From contig JAFWDI010000007.1 in NCBI GenBank assembly GCA_017513125.1, positions 1 to 64,000 on the forward strand: a stretch of DNA of 64,000 nucleotides, written 5' to 3'. The notes below the pieces were generated by a model that saw only the letters and a list, made by a program, of their open reading frames with translations, made no database searches and was not told the origin of the DNA. The translations under genes were made by a program, and so were the position numbers. How positions within the stretch are numbered: the stretch's first letter is position 1; each line of letters opens with the position of its first letter. The DNA is from Lachnospiraceae bacterium. GTDB lineage: Bacteria > Bacillota > Clostridia > Lachnospirales > Lachnospiraceae. Below, piece after piece: positions 54,868-61,263 of this stretch.

Positions 54868-54902
54868 ATAAAACAGACCCTGTTTCCGGGTCTGTTTTTT
54901 TA
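54868..54902 (+). terminator. valS terminator
   Basis: AAAACAGACCC pairs with GGGTCTGTTTT around TGTTTCC, followed by a T-run. Confidence 0.93.
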
Positions 54903-54931
54903 TTGTTACAGGGATGAGTTGATACTAAAAT
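54903..54931 (+). promoter_or_regulatory. Promoter of the DUF4230 gene
   Basis: TTGTTA (54903-54908), 17 bases, TAAAAT (54926-54931). The -35 directly follows the valS terminator. Confidence 0.65.
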
Positions 54932-54989
54932 AGAAACAGAACTATAAATCCTGTTCTTTATAAAACATCTGTGTTTTGGGAGATATGCC

Positions 54990-55613
54990 ATGAGAAACGA
55001 TTCGAGCCGGCCCCGTCGTTCGGCCAGACCCGCCGTCATCTTCGTAATCATCCTTCTCATTATCGCTTTCGGAGCTGGGCACTTCCTGCCGCGTTATCTT
55101 TCCGGCCGCTTCGGCTGGAACCATGAGCAGGAGCCGCCCGAACCCGAGATCGACATCGCCTACCTCGAGGCGCGTATGGAGGATGTCGCGGATCTGACGA
55201 CCGTGGAGCTGATCTATTCAGGACTGATCACCTATACGAACGGCGGCCGCATTCCGATCCTGACTCGGAATGGCTTTTCGATGACCTACCAGGCGACCGT
55301 GCGTGCGGGCATCGACCTGACGCAGATGGAGATCGAGCTGACGGATACGCGCGTCATCATTACGCTGCCGCAGACCGAGATCCAGTCGGTCCATGTGGAT
55401 CCGGACTCGATCGTATTTTACGACGAGAGCCACTCGATCTTTAACCGCACTGAAAACGAGGACACCGTGAACGCGATCTCGACCGCGGAGCAGGATGTGC
55501 AGGACAATGTCGATCTGCAGGAGCTCCTGAACCGCTCCCGCGAGCAGGCAGAGGCCATCATCCGCGGCGTGCTGGAGGGACAGATCGGAGACCGGCAGCT
55601 GGTGATCCGGTGA
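54990..55613 (+). CDS. DUF4230 membrane-anchored protein
   Basis: A 207-residue protein. One N-terminal helix (about 14-36, AVIFVIILLIIAFGAGHFLP) after a basic start leaves the rest outside the cell. The region from LTTVELIYSGLITYTNGG to VDPDSIVFYDESHSIFNR follows the DUF4230 pattern, an SPFH/stomatin-like beta fold, and the tail is a helix rich in Gln and Glu. Function is unknown. The weak ribosome site (GGGAG) is close to the ATG. It is followed by a GH13 gene after a small hairpin. Confidence 0.75.
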   Translation: MRNDSSRPRRSARPAVIFVIILLIIAFGAGHFLPRYLSGRFGWNHEQEPPEPEIDIAYLEARMEDVADLTTVELIYSGLITYTNGGRIPILTRNGFSMTYQATVRAGIDLTQMEIELTDTRVIITLPQTEIQSVHVDPDSIVFYDESHSIFNRTENEDTVNAISTAEQDVQDNVDLQELLNRSREQAEAIIRGVLEGQIGDRQLVIR

Positions 55614-55635
55614 CGAAACAGAACAGTAATACTGA

Positions 55636-55664
55636 GGCATTGTTCCTAACGGGCAATGCCTTTC
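55636..55664 (+). terminator. Weak terminator-like hairpin before the GH13 gene
   Basis: GGCATTG (55636-55642) pairs with CAATGCC (55654-55660), followed by TTTC. It ends 19 bases before the next start codon, so it could also be a leader element. Confidence 0.5.
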
Positions 55665-55682
55665 GCTTAAGAAGGAGACCTT

Positions 55683-57407
55683 ATGCTCAGCCCCGCACAA
55701 CGTGAATTCCTTCGAATGACCATCTACCAGATCTGGCCCCGCAGCTTCCTCGACACGAATGGCGACGGTATCGGCGATCTGCCGGGCGTACTCGCGAAGC
55801 TCGACTATCTGCGGGATCTGGGTGTGAACACGCTCTGGCTGAGTCCGTGCTTTCAAAGCCCGAACGATGACAACGGCTATGACGTCTCGGATTACCGGGC
55901 GATCATGCCGGAGTTCGGTACGATGGCGGATCTGGACGCGCTGGTCGCCGCCGCGCACGCGCGCGGCATGAAGATCCTGCTGGACCTCGTGCCGAATCAC
56001 ACGTCTACGGCGCACCGGTGGTTTCAGGAGTCCCGGCATGATCCGGACGGACCTTACGGGAACTATTATTACTGGTTCGATGAGCCTCCGAATGACTGGC
56101 AGTCGATGTTTCTGGGCAGCGCCTGGGAATACGACGACGTCCGCGGGCAATATTATCTGCATTCCTTCGCAGTGTCGCAGGCCGACCTGAACTGGGAGGA
56201 GCCTGCGGTGCGGCGCGAGATGCGGGAGATCGTCGATTTCTGGGTCGGTCGCGGCGTCGACGGCTTCCGGATCGATACCATTGATTTCATTTCGAAAGAT
56301 TTCCCTGAGGGCCGGAACAGTTTCGGTCCGCGCCTCCATGAATTCATACAGGAACTGTTCGGGCGCACTGAAACGGCCGGTCTGTTTACTGTCGGCGAGA
56401 GTTTCGTGACGGACATCGACGAGATGTCGCGCCACTGTGCCTCCGGACGCGGAGAGCTCTCCACGCTGATTCTGTTCGATCACCTGGAAGCGGGCCGCAC
56501 GGACAAGTTCACGCCGCTGCCGGATCATGTCGGCGACAGTACGGCGGGATCTCCGAGCATGCGTTTTTTGCGCGATCATCTGATCCGCTGGCAGCGTGAG
56601 ACCGCGGAGCACGATCTGCTGTATACCCTTTATTCCGACAGCCATGACCAGCCGCCCATGATCTCGCGGGCGGCGGATGACGATGCGCTGCGCTATGAAT
56701 CCGCGACGTGTCTGGCGGCCATGCTCTATCTGCTGAAGGGCGTGCCGATCATCTATCAGGGACAGGAGATCGGCGTGACGTCCGCACGGTATGAGAGCAT
56801 CGACTGTTTCGACGATGTCGAGACGATCAATGTATATAAGGAGCTCTGCCGGCACATGTCTCCGCAGGAAGCTCTCACGAAGATCAATTTCGGCAGCCGC
56901 GACAATGCCCGCCGCCCCATCGCCTGGACCGCAGGTGCGAACGGAGGGTTTACGTCCGGAACGCCATGGATCCCGCTGCACACGAGGTATCGGGAGGTCA
57001 ATGTCGAGGCTGATCTGTATGCACCCGAAGCCCCCGAGTCCGGATCGTCCGCAGCGGCAGGCGGCAGCCGCTCCGTATATCGCTTTTACCAGGCGCTTTT
57101 GAAGCTGCGCCGTGAGCACGGCGCGTTCCTCGACGGAGCGTTCGATGTGCTCTCCGCGCCGGAGGACGACTGCTTCGTCTTTACGAGGGCGCTGCCTGCA
57201 TCCGCATGGCCTTCGGACAATGATTCGACGGGTGCGGAAACTGCGGATCGGAAGGAGACCTGGGCCGTGATCTGCAACTTCGGAGCAGAGCGTGAGATCG
57301 CGCTTCATTTCGAATGTGAACCGCCTGCACTGACGAATTTGGGACGAGCTTCCGCAGACGGCGTCTATGCCCCGTACGAGTGCGCGGCGGCACGCGTGAT
57401 CCGGTGA
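55683..57407 (+). CDS. GH13 alpha-glucosidase / oligo-1,6-glucosidase
   Basis: A 574-residue cytosolic enzyme of glycoside hydrolase family 13. Region I DLVPNHTS, region II GFRIDTIDF with nucleophile Asp198, region III FTVGES with acid Glu239, and region IV SDSHDQP with Asp322. The DTNGDGIGDL calcium-type loop and lack of signal peptide fit intracellular oligo-1,6-glucosidases or maltose/isomaltose-cleaving enzymes. The linkage it cuts is uncertain. No sugar transporter is adjacent. Ribosome site GAAGGAG. Confidence 0.88.
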   Translation: MLSPAQREFLRMTIYQIWPRSFLDTNGDGIGDLPGVLAKLDYLRDLGVNTLWLSPCFQSPNDDNGYDVSDYRAIMPEFGTMADLDALVAAAHARGMKILLDLVPNHTSTAHRWFQESRHDPDGPYGNYYYWFDEPPNDWQSMFLGSAWEYDDVRGQYYLHSFAVSQADLNWEEPAVRREMREIVDFWVGRGVDGFRIDTIDFISKDFPEGRNSFGPRLHEFIQELFGRTETAGLFTVGESFVTDIDEMSRHCASGRGELSTLILFDHLEAGRTDKFTPLPDHVGDSTAGSPSMRFLRDHLIRWQRETAEHDLLYTLYSDSHDQPPMISRAADDDALRYESATCLAAMLYLLKGVPIIYQGQEIGVTSARYESIDCFDDVETINVYKELCRHMSPQEALTKINFGSRDNARRPIAWTAGANGGFTSGTPWIPLHTRYREVNVEADLYAPEAPESGSSAAAGGSRSVYRFYQALLKLRREHGAFLDGAFDVLSAPEDDCFVFTRALPASAWPSDNDSTGAETADRKETWAVICNFGAEREIALHFECEPPALTNLGRASADGVYAPYECAAARVIR

Positions 57408-57417
57408 ATAATTTAAA

Positions 57418-57440
57418 TTGACATCACAGTATTTACCGAA
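57418..57440 (+). promoter_or_regulatory. Possible promoter of the 57500 lipoprotein gene
   Basis: A perfect TTGACA (57418-57423) 11 bases after the GH13 stop; the matching -10 (CAAGAT at 57441-57446, 17 bases on) is poor. Confidence 0.4.
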
Positions 57441-57499
57441 CAAGATAGAAATGTACCGATGCTGTAGTTGCAGCCGCTTCACCAAGGAGGAATGAGTAC

Positions 57500-59350
57500 A
57501 TGAAAGAAAAGGTCAAAGTATTTCGCCCGGCCGTTATATGCTCCCTGGTTTTGCTTATGGTTTTTCTGTTGTCGGCCTGCGGCGGTTCCGGCGGGAATGA
57601 GCCGGATGAGGGCACACAGCCGGCTGCTGACACCGGAGCGCCGGTGATCGTCACCCAGCCCGAAGATGTCATCGTCTCTTATCCTGAGGGTGCATCCTTC
57701 TCCATCGAGGTGGATCATCCGGAGCTGGTCGCGTCCTATCAGTGGATCGAAGTCGATCAGGTCGGAAACGAATTCGTTCTGAACGGTTCGTCCGCACACA
57801 CGGATACGCTCGTTGTTCCTTCCACGCAGGGGCTGAACGCTGAACTGGATTATTACTGTGTGGTTACCGGAACCGACGGCAGTGAGACGGCTTCCGAGCC
57901 TGGGCGTCTGGACATCGACAACCGCGGCGTCTCGAAACCGGTCTTCTATGTCGGAGAGTATGCGGTCGAGCCGGGTGAGACCCTGGATCTGTCGACCGTG
58001 GATATCGGAGACGGATATACGCTGGGCAGCGGAACGGTCGCCTATGACGCGAACGGGACGGACATCACGATCACGGATATGGACTTCGACAACAGCCATT
58101 CGATGTGCGACATTCTCTGCGGCCCGAACGTAGGCATCAGCCTGGTGTTCGATCACCCGGATGAGGAAGAGTACACGGTGACTTTCGTCGGAGAAAACCG
58201 GATCATGAATACGTACTTCGATCCGGATTACAATGCGAGCGGTATCCCGGTGGACTTTTATTTCGTCGGGACTGAGGAACCGCCTCTGGTGAACCTGGTC
58301 GGTGACGGCAGTCTCACGGTCACGAACGGCTCCTATGCGATCCGCAACACCGGTGACATGTTCATCGACATGGATATCACGGTCGCGCAGACCCTCGAGA
58401 ATTACGGGGACGGCATCGTGGCGGAGCATATCATGGTCGCGGAAGGGAATACCCTGGATCTTACGGTCTACGGTTCCGCGATCAATGCCGGCGGAAACCT
58501 CTTTATCCAGAACGCTGACGTGACAGCGCATGCCCACGCGCCGCACATCAGCATGGGCATCGCTACGAAGAATATCCTTCAGGCTGGCGGAGATCTGGTG
58601 CTGGACGGCGCGAACGTCAGCATCGATACTTCGGCAAATCCGGAGATATGCAGCCATGTGGCGGGACTGACCGGGCTGAACGCGGATAATACCGTCTATA
58701 TTTCGAACGGCAGCACCGTCAGTTATAGCGCCTCGGTAAACGAGGGAGACGAGCTGTATGCCAGCCAGTTCCTGGGCATTTCCGGCATTGCCGTCGAGAT
58801 CGAGGATTCCACGGTGGATATCACGATCGACTGTCCGTACATCTTCAGCGTGATGGGCATTTATACCGAGGAGGGTCTCACCGTTCTGAACAGCGAACTG
58901 GACGTGAACGTGCGTACGAGCGGCGTCGTGAACGGCATTGCCCCCGAGGGTGAACTGAATGTGAATGAATCCGCGGTCAATGTCACTGCCGGCACCTATG
59001 ACTATTACGCGGATCTGGGCGAGTCCGACTGCTACGGCACTCTGTGCGGAAATGCGGTGATCCGCATCACGGATCCGGCGATCCGCTTCAGCAGCACTGC
59101 GGAAGGCGGCCTGGCGTTCGGATGCAATCTGGACAATATCCAGGATGATCCCGCAGAGTACGAAGAGGGCTATCAGGCCACGAAGATCGATCTGCAGGGT
59201 TGTGCCGTACAGACGCCCGCAAACGCAGTGGCCGCACCGGGCAATGTCCCGCAGGGAGATGACAGCTATCGCTACTACATCACCGTGGAGACATATTACG
59301 ACGCGCAGGATATTTCGGCGCCCGCCTCCGAGGTGGTTATCGGCGCCTGA
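57500..59350 (+). CDS. Large surface lipoprotein, Ig-like plus beta-helix-like repeats
   Basis: A 616-residue protein with signal peptide and lipobox LSAC (Cys27), then a Gly/Asp/Glu linker. Residues about 48-140 look like an immunoglobulin-like domain (VIVTQPEDVIVSYPEGASFSIEV ... YQWIEV ... YYCVVTG). From about 180 to 590 the chain is made of short beta-strand repeats with Gly and Asn turns (VNLVGDGSLTVTNGSYAIRN, DLVLDGANVSID, VYISNGSTVSYS), suggesting a right-handed beta-helix. Acidic overall. It is probably a surface adhesin or carbohydrate-binding protein. No enzyme motif seen. Ribosome site AAGGAGG. Confidence 0.72.
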   Translation: MKEKVKVFRPAVICSLVLLMVFLLSACGGSGGNEPDEGTQPAADTGAPVIVTQPEDVIVSYPEGASFSIEVDHPELVASYQWIEVDQVGNEFVLNGSSAHTDTLVVPSTQGLNAELDYYCVVTGTDGSETASEPGRLDIDNRGVSKPVFYVGEYAVEPGETLDLSTVDIGDGYTLGSGTVAYDANGTDITITDMDFDNSHSMCDILCGPNVGISLVFDHPDEEEYTVTFVGENRIMNTYFDPDYNASGIPVDFYFVGTEEPPLVNLVGDGSLTVTNGSYAIRNTGDMFIDMDITVAQTLENYGDGIVAEHIMVAEGNTLDLTVYGSAINAGGNLFIQNADVTAHAHAPHISMGIATKNILQAGGDLVLDGANVSIDTSANPEICSHVAGLTGLNADNTVYISNGSTVSYSASVNEGDELYASQFLGISGIAVEIEDSTVDITIDCPYIFSVMGIYTEEGLTVLNSELDVNVRTSGVVNGIAPEGELNVNESAVNVTAGTYDYYADLGESDCYGTLCGNAVIRITDPAIRFSSTAEGGLAFGCNLDNIQDDPAEYEEGYQATKIDLQGCAVQTPANAVAAPGNVPQGDDSYRYYITVETYYDAQDISAPASEVVIGA

Positions 59351-59419
59351 GACGCGGCCTGACCGTCCGGCAGCGGTGTCTGCATTGCGGCAGGAACAGA
59401 AGAGTAAAGAATAATAAAG

Positions 59420-59446
59420 CAGCGGGGCGATCGGATCGCCCCGCTG
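59420..59446. terminator. Bidirectional hairpin between convergent genes
   Basis: CAGCGGGGCGAT-CGG-ATCGCCCCGCTG, a perfect 12-bp stem. T-runs are poor, but the AATAATAAAG on the left would read as T-rich on the minus strand. Confidence 0.75.
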
Positions 59447-59492
59447 TCTCTGCGTATGTGTCTGTGTCCGGCGTACGCCGGATTACCGAAAC

Positions 59493-60998
59493 TTAATAAC
59501 CACGCTTCGCGCGGTATACGCGCTCGATCTCCTGGATGCAGAGGTCTGCGTTCTGCGGAGTGACGTTTCCGCCGAAGATCGCGTCGACGAGGATCTGCTC
59601 GTCCTGATCGTTCTTCCCGGCTTTCACGCGGTCCAGAATGTAGAGGATCGTCTCGAGTTCCTCGAAGGTGTAATCGCCGGTGCGGCTCAGCGTGACATAG
59701 TCCATGTCGGGGTTGCTCCGGACGTGAGGGACCGGAACGTTCTGCGGTCTGGTGGAAGAACTCTGAGAGCTGCGGCTCTGCGAAGACGTGCTGCGCTGCT
59801 GGGAGGTGCTGCGCTGCTGTGCGGGTCTGGCCTGCTGTACGGGCTCGTCCATGCCCATAAGCGCGTCGAGCATGCCGCCCATGCCGGAACCGCCCATGCC
59901 GCCGCCGAGCATACCGCCGAGCAGGTCGTCCATGCCGCCGGAACCGCCCATCAGCGATCCCATGCCGCCCATGCCGCCGCCGAGCATACCGCCGAGCAGA
60001 TCATCCATGCCGCCCATGCCGGAACCGCCCATGCCCATCAGTGATCCGAGGCCGCCCATGCCGCCCATCATCGAACCTCCGCCGAGCATCTGGGAGAACA
60101 TGCCGAGCATATCGTTCTGGCTGTATCCGCCGACGCCGTTCATGCCCATCGCGCTCATGCCGCCCATGAGCTGGGAGAGCATGCCGCCCATATCGTTCCT
60201 GCTGTAGCCTCCGAGCATGCCGGAGAGGCCCATCGAATTCATGCCTCCCATGCCGCCCATGCCGCCGCCGAAGGCGTTCAGCGCGCCGTAGCTGTTCAGG
60301 CCGCCCTGGCTCATACCGCCCATCAGAGCGTTCAGCATGCCGGTCATATCGTTCTGGCTGTAGCGCCCCTGACCATAGTTAAAGCCTTGATTTCGGTTCA
60401 TCGTGCCCATGAGCTGGGAGAGCATATCCTGCATCTGCGCTTCAGAGTAGCGGGGCTCGTTCATGCGCTGCTGCTCGGCTCTGGCCTGCTGAGCACGCGC
60501 CTGCGCCTGCTGCTGAGCGCGCGCCTGTGCCTGCTGCTGAGCACGTGCCTGGGCTTCAGCCTGCTGTCTGGCCGCGGTGTTTCTGCCGGCGGGCGTCTGT
60601 CCGCTTCTGTGAGGAGGCGTCTGCTGGGCAGCGGGCGTCGGAGCCGCACTGCGCGTAGTGGCAGCCTGCTGTTTCGCGTTTCTGGCCTGCTGAGCCTGTT
60701 GCTGAGCACGCGCCTGCTGTGCTGCCTGGACCTGTTCGGCTCTGCGCTGTGCTGCCTGACGCTCGGCTGCCTGCTGCTGCGCGGTACGCTGGGCAGCCTG
60801 CTGTGCGGAGACGGGCTTTCCGGACGCGCCGGACTTTCCGTGGATCGCTTCGTCCAGCGCACGCTTATCGTTCTCTGCCTGCTGTGCCGCCGCCTCGCGC
60901 TGTTCCTTCGCCAGGCGCTTCGCACGTTCGAGATCGGACTCGCCGGCCTTTTTGGCGGATCCGCCTGCGTTCTGGGGAGTCTTGGGATTATTCGCCAT
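59493..60998 (-). CDS. Gln/Ala- and Met/Gly-rich low-complexity protein
   Basis: A 501-residue protein from the ATG at 60998 (AAAGGAT upstream). Residues 20-55 are charged and helical; 63-178 are Gln/Ala/Arg repeats (ARAQQQAQ). Residues 184-381 are extremely rich in Met and Gly, with four copies of Y-S-x-x-x-M-x-x-M-x-x-x-(L/M) at 184-200, 213-229, 265-281 and 292-308, then two GGMDDLLGGMLGGGMGG units. Residues 430-501 are a small conserved-looking domain (YVTLSRTGDYTFEELETILYILDRVKAG). No signal peptide or membrane helix. I do not recognise a family. It is divergent from nifJ. Confidence 0.8.
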   Translation of the reverse strand: MANNPKTPQNAGGSAKKAGESDLERAKRLAKEQREAAAQQAENDKRALDEAIHGKSGASGKPVSAQQAAQRTAQQQAAERQAAQRRAEQVQAAQQARAQQQAQQARNAKQQAATTRSAAPTPAAQQTPPHRSGQTPAGRNTAARQQAEAQARAQQQAQARAQQQAQARAQQARAEQQRMNEPRYSEAQMQDMLSQLMGTMNRNQGFNYGQGRYSQNDMTGMLNALMGGMSQGGLNSYGALNAFGGGMGGMGGMNSMGLSGMLGGYSRNDMGGMLSQLMGGMSAMGMNGVGGYSQNDMLGMFSQMLGGGSMMGGMGGLGSLMGMGGSGMGGMDDLLGGMLGGGMGGMGSLMGGSGGMDDLLGGMLGGGMGGSGMGGMLDALMGMDEPVQQARPAQQRSTSQQRSTSSQSRSSQSSSTRPQNVPVPHVRSNPDMDYVTLSRTGDYTFEELETILYILDRVKAGKNDQDEQILVDAIFGGNVTPQNADLCIQEIERVYRAKRGY

Positions 60999-61125
60999 GA
61001 TTCGATCCTTTCTTTTTATAAAACGCGGCGCTTTTCCGTGCGCCATTGTACACATTATTCTTAATACATAATAGCACATAGAAAATGCCGGCGAAGTATT
61101 TTTTCGATGAGTTTCGGAACAGAAA

Positions 61126-61155
61126 TTGACAATGAAGCAATGTTGCGATTATTAT
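61126..61155 (+). promoter_or_regulatory. nifJ promoter
   Basis: TTGACA (61126-61131), 18 bases, TATTAT (61150-61155), giving a leader of about 100 bases. Confidence 0.7.
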
Positions 61156-61181
61156 TATTGTGTCTAAATTTGTACAATTTT

Positions 61182-61235
61182 GGGTCCGGGCACTACCCTC
61201 AGCTTTTCCGGACCCGCGCGGAGCGTATGCTCCGC
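61182..61235 (+). promoter_or_regulatory. Twin hairpins in the nifJ leader
   Basis: GGGTCCGG (61182-61189) pairs with CCGGACCC (61208-61215); directly after, GCGGAGC-GTAT-GCTCCGC (61218-61235). There is no T-run, so they more likely stabilise the mRNA or gate translation than end transcription. Confidence 0.6.
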
Positions 61236-61263
61236 AGACACACACACGAAGGAGATCGATTCT

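Larger units (their letters stand above)
60999..61263. other. Intergenic region between the low-complexity gene and nifJ
   Basis: It contains the nifJ promoter and leader hairpins (listed separately). On the minus side, AT-rich sequence at 61055-61080 may hold the promoter of the low-complexity gene, but no clear pair of boxes is seen. Confidence 0.5.

Noticed and set aside
59724..61064. Plus-strand frames opposite the Met/Gly-rich gene
   Set aside because: They are repetitive antisense products of the low-complexity coding sequence and lack ribosome sites.
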